A stretch of DNA of 64,000 bases from Litoreibacter ascidiaceicola (GTDB lineage: Bacteria > Pseudomonadota > Alphaproteobacteria > Rhodobacterales > Rhodobacteraceae): positions 534,666 to 598,665 of the forward strand of contig NZ_FQUV01000002.1 of NCBI RefSeq assembly GCF_900129235.1. The letters run 5' to 3'. Both the position numbers and the translations under genes were made by a program. The notes below the pieces were generated by a model. That model had not been told where the DNA came from and ran no database searches. It saw only the letters and a program-made list of their open reading frames with translations. Positions 46,707 to 58,420 of this stretch are shown here, in pieces; positions within the stretch are counted from its first letter, which is position 1; each line of letters begins with the position of its first letter.

Positions 46707-47510
46707 CTACCCGATCCGTCCGGTGATGTAACTCTCGGTCCGGCTGTCTTCGGGGTTGGTGAAAATCTTATTCGTATCGCCGTATTCTACGACGTTTCCC
46801 AAGTGGAAGAACGCGGTTTTCTGACTGACCCGCGCGGCTTGCTGCATGGAATGGGTCACGATGACTACAGTGTAGTTCTGCCGGAGGTCGTCGATCAATT
46901 CTTCCACTTGCGCCGTGGCGATGGGGTCTAGGGCAGAGCATGGCTCGTCCATCAGTAAAACCTCCGGCGCTGTGGCGATGGCGCGGCCGATGCACAGGCG
47001 CTGCTGCTGGCCGCCGGACAGGCCAGTGCCGGGCTGGTGCAGGCGGTCTTTTACCTCATCCCAAATCGCGGCGCGGCGCAAGGATTGTTCAACGATTTCA
47101 TCAAGTTCCGCCTTGTTCTTCGCCAAGCCGTGAATGGTTGGGCCATAAGCCACGTTATCGTATATCGACTTGGGGAACGGGTTCGGCTTCTGAAACACCA
47201 TGCCGACGCGGGCGCGCAGCTGCACAGGGTCGACGGACTTGGCGTAGATGTCCTGCCCCTCAAGCAGGATGTCCCCCGTCACGCGGCAGATATCGATCGT
47301 GTCGTTCATCCGGTTGATGCAGCGCAGGAAGGTGGATTTGCCACATCCCGACGGCCCGATAAAAGCAGTTACCGCCTTGTTTTCGATCTCAAGGTCGACG
47401 TTCTTGATCGCATGGGTATCGCCGTAGAACACGTCCACGCCTTTTGCGCTGATCTTGATATCCTTGGACATGGTCCGCTCCGTCAAAAGGGTCTGGGTTG
47501 TATCGAGCAT
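46707..47510 (-). CDS. pstB: phosphate ABC transporter ATP-binding protein PstB
   Basis: About 267 residues. Walker [21 protein letters not shown]-loop [22 protein letters not shown] signature [16 protein letters not shown], Walker [14 protein letters not shown] and switch His [12 protein letters not shown] 510-type start: ATG 47510 lies 2 bp after the pstA stop; the GTG at 47519 and ATG 47471 (with GGAG upstream) are alternatives. Confidence 0.95.
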   Translation of the reverse strand: MLDTTQTLLTERTMSKDIKISAKGVDVFYGDTHAIKNVDLEIENKAVTAFIGPSGCGKSTFLRCINRMNDTIDICRVTGDILLEGQDIYAKSVDPVQLRARVGMVFQKPNPFPKSIYDNVAYGPTIHGLAKNKAELDEIVEQSLRRAAIWDEVKDRLHQPGTGLSGGQQQRLCIGRAIATAPEVLLMDEPCSALDPIATAQVEELIDDLRQNYTVVIVTHSMQQAARVSQKTAFFHLGNVVEYGDTNKIFTNPEDSRTESYITGRIG

Positions 47511-47512
47511 GT

Positions 47513-49291
47513 CTACCACCGTCTTTCAAATCTTTTGCGCAGGATCACGGCGATGGCGTTCATCACCACGAGGAAGAAAAGCAGCACGCATATCGCCGCA
47601 GAAGTGCGGGCCTCGAACGCGCGTTCGGGGAAGTCGGACCAGCGGAACACCTGCACCGGCAGCACCGACGCGCTGTCGGTGATGGAGCCGGGGATATCCA
47701 CGATGAACGCCACCATGCCGATCATGATCAGCGGCGCGGTCTCGCCCAGAGCCTGCGCCATGCCGATGATCGTGCCGGTCAGGATGCCGGGCATGGCGAG
47801 CGGCAGCACATGATGGAAGGTGCATTGTAACGGTGACGCGCCAAGGCCCACGGCGGCGTCGCGGATTGACGGCGGCACCGCGCGGATCGCGGCTCGTGCG
47901 GCGATGATGATCGTGGGCAGCGTCATCAGCGCCAGCACGATGCCGCCCGCCAAGGGCGCGGACCGTGGTACGCCGAGCACACCTAAGAACACCGACAGAC
48001 CAAGCAAGCCGAACACGATGGACGGTACGGCGGCGAGGTTGTTGATGTTGACCTCCACGAAGTCGGTCAGCTTGTTTTTCGACGCGAATTCCTCAAGGTA
48101 GATCGCCGCCAGAACGCCCGTGGGGAAGGCCAGCAGGAAGGTCACCAGCATGGTCCAGAACGAGCCCGCGACCGCCCCCCAGATGCCCGCCAGCTCCGGC
48201 TCGCGGCTGTCGCCTGCGGTGAAGAAGCGGGTGTTGAAGACCACATCTACCCTGCCCTGCGCCTTGAGCTGCTCGATCCAGATGATCTGGTTATCAGACA
48301 CTTTACGCGAGGCTTCCGGCAGGTCGGTGGTGTGAAGCCCCCAGGAATTCGTAGCATTCACCGCGCGCTCCATCGGCACGACCGCTTCGGCCAGACCACC
48401 GTTCGGTGTAATGCGGGTCATCTTCAGCCAGCCACCGGCGACGTTGATCAGCACCGAGCGGTTGTTTTCGTCCAGCACCTCGTCGCCGCCTTGTGCAGCT
48501 GCACGGGCTTCCAGCTTATCGGCTTCGGCCAACAGCGCGTCGCGGGCGGCGGCGCGAGCGTCTGCCAGCTTTTCGTTCTTTTCGCGCTCCTCGGCGGTGT
48601 CTGCCGCTTCGGCGCGGCGGGTGAATTCAACCACGCCGTTATCTTGCAACCGCGCCTGACCGCGCAGTTTGGCGGCCTCGACGGTCAGACCCTCTTTCAC
48701 GCGGTCCAGTGCTTTGCCGAAATCATCGGCGGTCGAGGACACAATGTAGGTGTCGCCATCTCGGGAAAGGGTCAGATTGCCTGTGACCGGCTTCGACACC
48801 AACTCCCCGAACGCACCTTTCAGATACAGGTCGGTCACGTCAGAGGCGAGGAACGGATAGTCGATGGTCTGGCCCACCAGCGACGGGTCGGCGGCGACCT
48901 TGTCGGCCAACTCGAACGCGGCACCCGACGAGGTCAGGTCGTATAGCTCGCGTCGCGTCGTGCGGCCCTTGGCGTTTGGAAACTGCTCTTTCAGCATATC
49001 CTTGGTCAGCCCCGAGAAGTCCGCGCGGCGGATAATCTTGGGATCGCCCGTGCCGTCGGGATCAATCTCGGACGCCTCCAAGGTGATCGGCATCGTCAGA
49101 TAGGTCTCGGTCAAAGCCCCGCCCGCCTTGGTGAACACCGACCCCAACAGCGCAACCAGCGCCGCTGCCGCCAGTGACAGCGCGATAATGCCGTAAGCCT
49201 TCAGCCGCGTCTCGGCGGCGCGGCGCTTGCGCACGCGCTTGGTCGAGGCCGCATCCCCGTGGCGCGCGCTGAGTGTTGTCATGTCAACCAT
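47513..49291 (-). CDS. pstA: phosphate ABC transporter permease PstA, with large N-terminal extension
   Basis: 592 residues against about 280-300 for E. coli PstA. After a Lys/Arg-rich N-terminus and first membrane helix (about 33-54) comes a roughly 300-residue extracytoplasmic region (DUF3333-like) with an Ala/Glu/Lys-rich coiled-coil stretch near 235-270; the standard permease core with six helices and the EAA-type loop ([20 protein letters not shown]) is C-terminal. Long PstA proteins are known in Alphaproteobacteria. Start 49291 or MTTLSARHG at 49282. Confidence 0.92.
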   Translation of the reverse strand: MVDMTTLSARHGDAASTKRVRKRRAAETRLKAYGIIALSLAAAALVALLGSVFTKAGGALTETYLTMPITLEASEIDPDGTGDPKIIRRADFSGLTKDMLKEQFPNAKGRTTRRELYDLTSSGAAFELADKVAADPSLVGQTIDYPFLASDVTDLYLKGAFGELVSKPVTGNLTLSRDGDTYIVSSTADDFGKALDRVKEGLTVEAAKLRGQARLQDNGVVEFTRRAEAADTAEEREKNEKLADARAAARDALLAEADKLEARAAAQGGDEVLDENNRSVLINVAGGWLKMTRITPNGGLAEAVVPMERAVNATNSWGLHTTDLPEASRKVSDNQIIWIEQLKAQGRVDVVFNTRFFTAGDSREPELAGIWGAVAGSFWTMLVTFLLAFPTGVLAAIYLEEFASKNKLTDFVEVNINNLAAVPSIVFGLLGLSVFLGVLGVPRSAPLAGGIVLALMTLPTIIIAARAAIRAVPPSIRDAAVGLGASPLQCTFHHVLPLAMPGILTGTIIGMAQALGETAPLIMIGMVAFIVDIPGSITDSASVLPVQVFRWSDFPERAFEARTSAAICVLLFFLVVMNAIAVILRKRFERRW

Positions 49292-49302
49292 TTGCCAAGC
49301 CC

Positions 49303-50679
49303 CTAGTCATACAGTTCGCGGTATTTGCGCACCACACGCTGCGCCGCGATGTTCATCAGCAGGGTCACGCAGAACAGCGTGAATCCCAAGGTGAAGGCAG
49401 GGCCTGCGGCGGTGGACGCCTCTGTGTCGCCGGTAATCAGCATGACGATTTGCACGGTCACGGTCGTCACCGCCTCCAGCGGGTTGGCGGTCAGGTTCGC
49501 CCCCTGCCCTGCGGCCATGACCACGATCATCGTCTCACCCACCGCGCGGGACACGCCCAGCAGCACGGCGGAGACAATGCCGGGCAAGGCGGCGGGCAGC
49601 ACGACCTGACGGATGGTTTCCGCCTTGGTCGCCCCCAACCCGTAGGAGCCATCACGCAAGCTCTGCGGCACGGCGTTAATCACGTCATCGCTGAGCGACG
49701 AGATGAAGGGGATAATCATAATCCCCATGACGATGCCCGCCGCCAATGCGCTCTCGGACGCGATAGTCAGCCCGATCGCCTCGCCAGAGTTGCGGATGAA
49801 TGGTGCCAGCGTGATCGCAGCGAAGAAGCCGTAGACGACCGTGGGAATACCGGCGAGCAACTCCAGCATTGGCTTGGCCCACGCACGGACGCGAGGGCTG
49901 GCAAAATCGGACAGGTAGACTGCGGAAAACAGCCCCACAGGGACAGCGACCAACATGGCGATGACGGTGATCATCAGGGTGCCTGCGAACAGGGGCACCG
50001 CACCAACCTTGTCGGGGTCCAGCTTGCCCGCCTGCACGCCTGACAGCGGCGACCATGTGGTGCCGAACAAGAATTTGTGGACCTGCCAGTCGATATTGTT
50101 GAAGAAGTTGATCGTCTCGAAGATCAGCGACAGGACGATGCCGACCGTGGTCAGCACTGCAATGGCGGCGGTGAGCATCAGGATGCGGCGGATGATCGTC
50201 TCGGACCGATTGCGCGCCCGCCAGTCGGATGAAATCTTGCCAAGCGCCCAAAGCCCGGCAACCAGCGTCGCGACAAGCGAAACGATGACTGTGCCCCAGT
50301 GATGCAGCGCGCCTAGACGTGCGACCTGCTGCGCGATCTCCAACCGCAGCGGATCGGATTTTGAGGCGATACCACCGGAGGCCAGCGCACGGGCGTCGGA
50401 CAGAACCAACTCGGCCTCGATCGGGGACATGTCGGGTTGGGCGGACAGGATCGCGGACAGCAGATGCGTCTCGATCCACACCGCCCCCATGGTTCCCAGC
50501 AGCAGCAACACTGCGATGCCGCAAATCGCCGAGAGCAGAAGTGCGAGGATGCCGTGGAAGTTCGGACGCGAATGCAAAAGGCGCACGTCCCCGTGCACCA
50601 CAGCCACCGCACGACTGCGCCCGATGACGAAAAACGCCAGCGCCAGTGCAAGGATCGCAAAGAAAGTCAGTGTCAGCAT
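49303..50679 (-). CDS. pstC: phosphate ABC transporter permease PstC, with N-terminal extension
   Basis: 458 residues, longer than the usual 300-320 by an N-terminal region with two extra hydrophobic segments (LTLTFFAILALALAFFVIG; ILALLLSAICGIAVLLLLGT). The permease core follows, with PTVVYGFFAAITLAPFI and the coupling-helix loop SLRDGSYGLGATKAETIRQV. It forms the channel with PstA. It follows pstS by about 60 bp. Confidence 0.93.
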   Translation of the reverse strand: MLTLTFFAILALALAFFVIGRSRAVAVVHGDVRLLHSRPNFHGILALLLSAICGIAVLLLLGTMGAVWIETHLLSAILSAQPDMSPIEAELVLSDARALASGGIASKSDPLRLEIAQQVARLGALHHWGTVIVSLVATLVAGLWALGKISSDWRARNRSETIIRRILMLTAAIAVLTTVGIVLSLIFETINFFNNIDWQVHKFLFGTTWSPLSGVQAGKLDPDKVGAVPLFAGTLMITVIAMLVAVPVGLFSAVYLSDFASPRVRAWAKPMLELLAGIPTVVYGFFAAITLAPFIRNSGEAIGLTIASESALAAGIVMGIMIIPFISSLSDDVINAVPQSLRDGSYGLGATKAETIRQVVLPAALPGIVSAVLLGVSRAVGETMIVVMAAGQGANLTANPLEAVTTVTVQIVMLITGDTEASTAAGPAFTLGFTLFCVTLLMNIAAQRVVRKYRELYD

Positions 50680-50740
50680 CCGTTCCCCCGAAGGACTGGT
50701 GCAGGGGCCGCGAGTTGCTGCCCCTGCCCTGAGTTTGCGT

Positions 50741-51721
50741 CTAGTTCCACTCGTTGCCCGTCATCGGGCTCAACGATTTGACATTGCCCGAGATCGTCTC
50801 GAACACGTCTTCGGGCAGCGGGATCAGACCCTTGTCGACCAAATAACCCTCTTCACCGGCAGCCGCGTCGGACATGAACTCGTCCGCGAATTCCTGCAGG
50901 CCGGGAATCACACCCACATGCGCGTTCTTGATGTAGAAGTAGAGCGAGCGGGACACCGGATAGGCGCCATCCGCGATGTTGTCGAAGGTGGGCTCGACCC
51001 CGTCCACGCTGGAGCCTTGCAGCACGTCCGAGTTCTGGTCGAGGAACGAGAAGCCGAACACGCCGATCGCGTTGGGGTTGGCTTCCAGCTTGGAGACGAT
51101 CAGGTTGTCGTTCTCGCCAGCCTCGATATAGGCGCCGTCCTCGCGAATGGTGATGCCTTCACATGCGATGCCTGCGCCTTCGCAGCCCTCATGCATGACC
51201 AGTTCTTCAAACGCATCACGGGTGCCGGAGGATGGGGGCGGGCCAAGTACCTCGATCTTGATCACGGGAAGCGACGGGTCAACGTCGGACCACATCTCGG
51301 GCAGCGGGCCTTGGGCAGCAAGTGCTGTGACCAGTTGTTCGCGGGTGACGTTCAGGACGGGTCCGCCCTTGGCGTTGGCAATGACGATGCCGTCATAGCC
51401 GATGATGGCTTCTGTCACTTCGGTCACGCCATTGTCGGCGCAAAGTTTGAACTCTTTCGCCTTCATGCGACGCGATGCGTTGGTGATGTCGGGATGCTCG
51501 GTGCCGACGCCTGCGCAGAACAGCTTCAGACCGCCGCCGGAGCCGGTAGATTCGACAACAGGTGTCTGGAAGTCGGTCGAGCGGCCAAATTGCTCGGCAA
51601 CTGTGGTGGAAAACGGGAATACGGTGGACGAACCGACGACGCGGATTTGATCACGAGCATCGGCAGCACTTGCAGCTGCAGCGAGGATTGCGGCAGAGGC
51701 CACGGTTTTGACGAACGACAT
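50741..51721 (-). CDS. pstS: phosphate ABC transporter substrate-binding protein PstS
   Basis: 326 residues. Signal peptide about 1-22 (ASAAILAAAASAADA). Phosphate-binding loops IRVVGSSTVFPFSTTVAEQF, ESTGSGGGLKLFCAG and PSSGTRDAFEELVMHEGC. Periplasmic high-affinity phosphate receptor. AAGGAG (51729-51734) precedes the ATG by 7 bp, and a Pho box lies about 90 bp upstream, so this is the phosphate-starvation-induced head of the pst operon. Confidence 0.94.
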   Translation of the reverse strand: MSFVKTVASAAILAAAASAADARDQIRVVGSSTVFPFSTTVAEQFGRSTDFQTPVVESTGSGGGLKLFCAGVGTEHPDITNASRRMKAKEFKLCADNGVTEVTEAIIGYDGIVIANAKGGPVLNVTREQLVTALAAQGPLPEMWSDVDPSLPVIKIEVLGPPPSSGTRDAFEELVMHEGCEGAGIACEGITIREDGAYIEAGENDNLIVSKLEANPNAIGVFGFSFLDQNSDVLQGSSVDGVEPTFDNIADGAYPVSRSLYFYIKNAHVGVIPGLQEFADEFMSDAAAGEEGYLVDKGLIPLPEDVFETISGNVKSLSPMTGNEWN

Positions 51722-51810
51722 AAGGTCACTCCTTTGGTGTCATGTGCGCGCCCCCACCCCCTTGGTGGCAGCGCATGACCGGCGGTCTAAAGACGCCGTG
51801 CTGACCTTTT

Positions 51811-51839
51811 GTGAAGCTTTCGTAACAGTTTCATGACAA
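51811..51839 (-). promoter_or_regulatory. Pho box upstream of pstS
   Basis: On the minus strand the sequence reads TTGTCAT-GAAA-CTGTTAC-GAAA-GCTTCAC: three 7-bp repeats of the CTGTCAT type, each separated by the same 4-bp GAAA. This matches the PhoB-binding consensus of direct repeats with 11-bp period. It lies 90 bp before the pstS start and just downstream of phoR. Confidence 0.85.
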
Positions 51840-51862
51840 TGGGCAGCCGTTCCGAAGAAATG

Positions 51863-52888
51863 TCACTGCGCGCGCGGGAAAAACACCGAGAAACAGCTTC
51901 CAATGCCTTGTTCTGACGTGATTTTCAGCCGACCTCGATGTCTGGAGACGATATGTTTGGCAATCGCCAAACCAAGGCCCGTTCCGCCCTGATCGCGGCT
52001 TCTGTGGTCGTCCACGCGGTAAAAGCGTTCGGTCAGGCGGGGCAAATGTATCGCATCGATTCCCTCGCCCTCGTCGCGAATGTCGACCCGCACCGCCGGT
52101 TGACGCAAAGCCAGGTCCCGATCCAGATTTTCAACGCCAATATGGATGGTTTTCCCTGTGCCACCATATTTGATCGCGTTCTCGATCAGGTTCAAAAACA
52201 ACTGGGTCAGCTGATCACGGTCTCCAAGGATGGGAAAGCTGTCCCTCAAAGCGTCCGCAGAAACGGTCACTGACGCATCTGACAGCTTACCTTCCAGCGT
52301 CGCGACCACCGAACGCAGCACCGCCGCCAAATCCACCTGATCGCGCGGGCGGATACGTTCATCCACCTCGACGCGGCTAAGCGACAGCAGGTCGGAGACC
52401 ATCCGGTTCATCCGCTGCGCTTCGCGGTCCATGATGGTTAAAAAACGGTCATGAGCATCGACATCTCCGCGCGCAGGGCCTCGCAGGGTTTCGATAAACC
52501 CAATGAGGCTGGTCAGCGGCGTACGCAGCTCGTGGCTGATATTGGCGACGAAATCACGCCGCATTATCTCGCTGTCTTCTTGCTGCGTTTGGTCTTCGAA
52601 ACTCAGCATCGCACCGCCATCCGGCAACGGGTTCGCTCGACAGATATAGGTGTTTTCACCCGATAAGCCGGACAGCAGAAACCGTGCCTGCCCCGCTTGG
52701 GCAGCGGTCAAGCTTGCGTCGATCACGGCCAGCACAGGCGCTTGCCGCACCAGCGACACGACACTTGCACCCCCCAGATCACGGTTGAACATCTCCGACG
52801 CGGCAGAGTTTGCCAACCTGATCCGGCTGTCATCGCCAATCAGCAACACAGGCATCGGGATGCCTTCCAGGACTGCTTCGAGTGTCAT
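51863..52888 (-). CDS. phoR: phosphate regulon sensor histidine kinase PhoR, without membrane segments
   Basis: 341 residues. PAS domain at about 5-100, H-box NISHELRTPLTSLIGFIETL with His119, N-box LTQLFLNLIENAIKYGG and G2 GTGLGLAIAKHIVSRHRG. Unlike E. coli PhoR it shows no N-terminal membrane helix, so signal reception is presumably through PhoU and PstB at the membrane. AGAGG lies 5 bp before the ATG. It is first in the phoR-pstSCAB-phoU-phoB order. Confidence 0.9.
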   Translation of the reverse strand: MTLEAVLEGIPMPVLLIGDDSRIRLANSAASEMFNRDLGGASVVSLVRQAPVLAVIDASLTAAQAGQARFLLSGLSGENTYICRANPLPDGGAMLSFEDQTQQEDSEIMRRDFVANISHELRTPLTSLIGFIETLRGPARGDVDAHDRFLTIMDREAQRMNRMVSDLLSLSRVEVDERIRPRDQVDLAAVLRSVVATLEGKLSDASVTVSADALRDSFPILGDRDQLTQLFLNLIENAIKYGGTGKTIHIGVENLDRDLALRQPAVRVDIRDEGEGIDAIHLPRLTERFYRVDDHRSRDQGGTGLGLAIAKHIVSRHRGRLKITSEQGIGSCFSVFFPRAQ

Positions 52889-53026
52889 TCTGGCCTCTTG
52901 ATCACGCCGCCATCGCTACATCTAACCGCAGCCCGAGGACAGGGAAACCTGTCTTGTGCGGTTTGGCGACGCTGATAGCCTAGAGAGGTGACGTGTAGCG
53001 TACAAAACCACCCGGGAGGACGCATA

Positions 53027-53428
53027 TTGGACAGCAGACTTTCGCAACCGGCCTGCCAGGTATCCCCGAACAGGCATCCCAAATACCCGCCTGTGATACT
53101 TGTCTTGGGGCTGAACCACGTTGACCTGATCCGCTTGCCATCCGGCACGATACCACCGAACGCACTGGTGCATTTCGCGCCAGTTAGCGCGTTGGATGGC
53201 GAAGTTCTGGCCGAGTTGAAGCCAACGACGATCATCTCTGGGCTGGTGTCACGTGGCTCTGACGCTGTTGATCTTGCGGGACGATTGGCGGACCTGAAAT
53301 ACGAGGGCCAATATCAGGTGCTGACGACCGCCCTGCCTCGCCCCGCCATGGTTCGCGCAGAGATATCAAGCGTCGCACCCGATATTGATGTGCAACTGCT
53401 CGAAATCCCCGTGCAATCCGGTGTTTAG
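53027..53428 (+). CDS. conserved hypothetical protein, TTG start
   Basis: 133 residues; GGGAGG lies about 8 bp before TTG 53027, which decides the start over the in-frame upstream codon at 52988. The central part [18 protein letters not shown], then [20 protein letters not shown], resembles an alpha/beta receiver-like or Rossmann-like small domain (hydrophobic strands alternating with helices), but no catalytic set is seen. Function not recognised. It is divergent from phoR, and its last 4 bp overlap the end of proA. Confidence 0.65.
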   Translation: MDSRLSQPACQVSPNRHPKYPPVILVLGLNHVDLIRLPSGTIPPNALVHFAPVSALDGEVLAELKPTTIISGLVSRGSDAVDLAGRLADLKYEGQYQVLTTALPRPAMVRAEISSVAPDIDVQLLEIPVQSGV

Positions 53429-54690
53429 CTGCGGATCGTTCCGTCACCGGTGACGATATATTTGAACGACGTCAGCTGCTCCGCCCCGACAGGGCCGCGC
53501 GCGTGCATTTTGCCCGTCGCGATGCCTATCTCAGCGCCCATCCCGAACTCCCCGCCATCGGCGAACTGGGTCGAGGCATTGTGCATCAGGATTGCGCTGT
53601 CCAGCCGCGTCAGGAACAGATCAGCGGTCGCCTGATCCTCGGTCATGATGCAATCGGTGTGGTTGGAGCCGTATTGCCGGATATGATCCATCGCCTCTTC
53701 GACGCTGCCCACCGTTTTGGCGGCGATCTCCATGTCGAGGAATTCGCGGCCCCAGTGTTCGGAGTTCGCCGGACTGGTGCCATCAATTTTCGCCAGCTTC
53801 ATATCGGCATCCACGGTCACACCCTTGTCGAGCAACGCGCGGATGACGCCTTGCCCGATCGTGTCGACCACATCTTCGTGGATCAACAAACACTCCGCCG
53901 CGCCGCAAATCCCGGTGCGGCGGATCTTGGCGTTCAGCACTACGTTCAGCGTTTTCACAGGGTCTGCCGCCTTGTCGATGTAGATGTGAACGATGCCTTC
54001 GAGATGAGCAAAAACCGGAACACGGGCTTCGCGTTGCACGAGGCCGACCAGCCCCTTGCCACCACGCGGGACAATCACGTCGATATAGTCGGTCATCGTC
54101 AGCATTTCCGACACCGCCGTGCGGTCGCGGGTTGGCACAAGCTGGATTGCGGCCTCTGGCAGCCCTGCATCTTTCAGGCCCTGCACCAGACAGGCGTGAA
54201 TGGCACCGGAGGAATGAAAGCTTTCCGAGCCGCCGCGCAGGATCACCGCATTTCCGGCCTTCAGGCACAGCGCGCCGGCATCGGCCGTTACGTTAGGACG
54301 GCTTTCATAAATCACGCCGATGACCCCCAAAGGCGTGCGCACCCGCTTGATGTGCAAACCAGACGCCATATCCCATTCGGTGATCACTTCGCCCACAGGA
54401 TCCTTTTGATCGGCCACCGCGCGCAGCCCGTCCTGCATCGCGCGGATACGGTCCTCGTCCAGCATCAAGCGGTCCATCATGGCGGGTGACAGACCTTTTT
54501 CGCGGCCATAGTCGAGATCCAGCTTGTTGTCCGCGATGATTTTGTCGCGGTTGGCCCAAACGGCGTCTGCGGCACTGATCAGGGCAGCATGTTTGCGCTC
54601 GGCGCTGGCAAAGGACAGTTCGGCGGCGGCGGCACGGGCTTGTTGGCCTATCTCGGCCATCATTGCAGGGATGTTCACGTCTTGGGTCAT
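53425..54690 (-). CDS. proA: gamma-glutamyl phosphate reductase ProA
   Basis: 421 residues. Second step of proline synthesis, NADPH-dependent reduction of glutamyl phosphate to the semialdehyde. Motifs: [40 protein letters not shown], the catalytic Cys in [14 protein letters not shown] and the C-terminal [20 protein letters not shown]. It follows proB by 33 bp on the same strand. Confidence 0.95.
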   Translation of the reverse strand: MTQDVNIPAMMAEIGQQARAAAAELSFASAERKHAALISAADAVWANRDKIIADNKLDLDYGREKGLSPAMMDRLMLDEDRIRAMQDGLRAVADQKDPVGEVITEWDMASGLHIKRVRTPLGVIGVIYESRPNVTADAGALCLKAGNAVILRGGSESFHSSGAIHACLVQGLKDAGLPEAAIQLVPTRDRTAVSEMLTMTDYIDVIVPRGGKGLVGLVQREARVPVFAHLEGIVHIYIDKAADPVKTLNVVLNAKIRRTGICGAAECLLIHEDVVDTIGQGVIRALLDKGVTVDADMKLAKIDGTSPANSEHWGREFLDMEIAAKTVGSVEEAMDHIRQYGSNHTDCIMTEDQATADLFLTRLDSAILMHNASTQFADGGEFGMGAEIGIATGKMHARGPVGAEQLTSFKYIVTGDGTIRS

Positions 54691-54723
54691 GGGGTGGGAC
54701 CTTCGGGGAAATTTCGAGTGCGT

Positions 54724-56900
<2,177 letters not shown>

Positions 56901-56922
56901 TTACCGCACCCGTCCGCTACGC

Positions 56923-57459
56923 TCAATCCAGCTTCTTGATATAGGTCCAAGTCGGCACATTCGTATTCCGTGCCACCGAGAACGTCTCCGCGTCACCGAT
57001 ATACTCGAAACCCGCATTGCTCAGAACCCGCGCCGAAGCGGGATTGTCCTGAAACACCGAGCCGAACAGCGTGCGGCAGGCCTGCGGGTTCGCTGCAACC
57101 AGTGCTTCGACCGCCTTGGAGGCCAAGCCGTTGTTCCACAGCTGCGGTGCCACCCAATAACCAATCTCCGACTGCTCGCGGTCCATGCGGTTCAAGCCGA
57201 TCAGACCCAACACTTGAGAGCCGTCATCCGACGGGTCAATGACCCACACATCTTCCGCGCGGCCTTCGGCAAGCGAGCGCTTGATGAAGCCTTCAGTCGT
57301 GCCGGGGGGCAGCGGGTGCGGGATCGACGATGTCGCCTTTGCAATCCGCTCATCCGCCGCATAAAGGCCGATCTGGCCGGTATCGGATTGGCTCACAGGG
57401 CGTAGCACAAAACCATCAGCCTCAATGATCGGCTGTGTGTAGGTTCCTTCAAAACTCAT
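56923..57459 (-). CDS. GNAT family N-acetyltransferase
   Basis: 178 residues of the RimJ-like acetyltransferase group: GFVLRPVSQSDTGQIGLYAA, LGLIGLNRMDREQSEIGYWV, and the acetyl-CoA loop region WNNGLASKAVEALVAANPQA, then FQDNPASARVLSNAGFEYIG. Substrate unknown. The start MSFEGTYT at 57459 overlaps the stop of the LysE-type gene by one base (TAATG), so the two are coupled. Confidence 0.85.
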   Translation of the reverse strand: MSFEGTYTQPIIEADGFVLRPVSQSDTGQIGLYAADERIAKATSSIPHPLPPGTTEGFIKRSLAEGRAEDVWVIDPSDDGSQVLGLIGLNRMDREQSEIGYWVAPQLWNNGLASKAVEALVAANPQACRTLFGSVFQDNPASARVLSNAGFEYIGDAETFSVARNTNVPTWTYIKKLD

Positions 57460-58058
57460 TATTTGCCTCCCGCAAATAGTACAAAAAAGACGCTTGCAAC
57501 GGTCAGCGCCGCCAAGGTCCACATCAAATATTTCTCGGCGGGCGTTCCAGCCACGCTGCGCGCTATGCGCTCCCCGCCATAAGTCCAAATCGGGTGCAAA
57601 ATAAGTTGCACTCCTAGCAATATCAGGGCGATTGTCACGGTCGCTTCAAGACTTGGTGTCCCGGGCTCCGTAAACGCGGTGAAGCCCGCCGTGATCATCG
57701 CCCATGCTTTCGGGTTCAAGGGATGGACGATCAATCCAGCCGCAAAACCCGGGGCCTTTGCTTCTATATTGGTATTCAGGCGCATATTTGCGACCCGCCA
57801 TGCCAACCAGATGATGTAGGCCGCCGACATCCATTTCAGCGCTTGGAACACCCAAGGTGCGCTGTCTGCCAGCTGCATCAACCCGAAACCCACAGGCCAG
57901 ATGACCAATTGCTTGCCAAGCGCCACGCCTGCCACGAACGGCAATGCACGACGCAGGCCATAGCGCGCGCCTGTTGCCAGCAGGGCCATGTTGGCTGGCC
58001 CCGGCGTGCCAACCTGAGAGGCGGCAAATATGGCAAATGATGCGGCGGCGACACTCAT
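57459..58058 (-). CDS. LysE/RhtB-family amino-acid exporter
   Basis: 199 residues, about six membrane helices. The family motif GTPGPANMALLATGARYGLR near the N-terminus, and the later PLNPKAWAMITAGF, identify a LysE/RhtB translocator that exports amino acids such as homoserine, threonine or lysine. It is followed in overlap by the acetyltransferase gene and lies downstream of the rpmA terminator. Confidence 0.87.
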   Translation of the reverse strand: MSVAAASFAIFAASQVGTPGPANMALLATGARYGLRRALPFVAGVALGKQLVIWPVGFGLMQLADSAPWVFQALKWMSAAYIIWLAWRVANMRLNTNIEAKAPGFAAGLIVHPLNPKAWAMITAGFTAFTEPGTPSLEATVTIALILLGVQLILHPIWTYGGERIARSVAGTPAEKYLMWTLAALTVASVFFVLFAGGK

Positions 58059-58077
58059 GGTCAGCCCTAACGTAGCA

Positions 58078-58110
58078 AAAGAAAAAGGGACCGGTCTTTC
58101 AACCGATCCC
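58078..58110 (-). terminator. Rho-independent terminator of rplU-rpmA
   Basis: On the minus strand GGGATCGGT-TGAAAG-ACCGGTCCC forms a 9-bp stem (one G-T pair) followed by TTTTTCTTTT. It lies about 30 bp after the rpmA stop. Confidence 0.88.
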
Positions 58111-58139
58111 TCAAATTTTTCAAACCTTGTGGGTCTCGG

Positions 58140-58409
58140 TTACTCGGCGGCCTCGGCCATCGGGACGATAGAGACAAAGGTGCGGCCTTTCAGGCCTTTG
58201 TGGAACTTCACGTTGCCTTCGACTTTCGCGAAGATCGTGTGATCCTTGCCCATGCCGACGCCTTCGCCAGGCCACTTAACAGTGCCGCGTTGACGCACGA
58301 TGATGTTGCCGGGAATGACGAGCTCGCCGCCATATTTTTTCACGCCAAGACGACGACCCGCTGAGTCGCGACCGTTCCGGGATGAACCACCTGCTTTTTT
58401 ATGTGCCAT
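58140..58409 (-). CDS. rpmA: 50S ribosomal protein L27
   Basis: 89 residues. Starts [20 protein letters not shown] and continues [20 protein letters not shown]; no N-terminal extension needing cleavage as in Firmicutes. It follows rplU by 11 bp and is closed by a strong terminator. Confidence 0.97.
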   Translation of the reverse strand: MAHKKAGGSSRNGRDSAGRRLGVKKYGGELVIPGNIIVRQRGTVKWPGEGVGMGKDHTIFAKVEGNVKFHKGLKGRTFVSIVPMAEAAE

Positions 58410-58420
58410 TGTGCTTCTCC

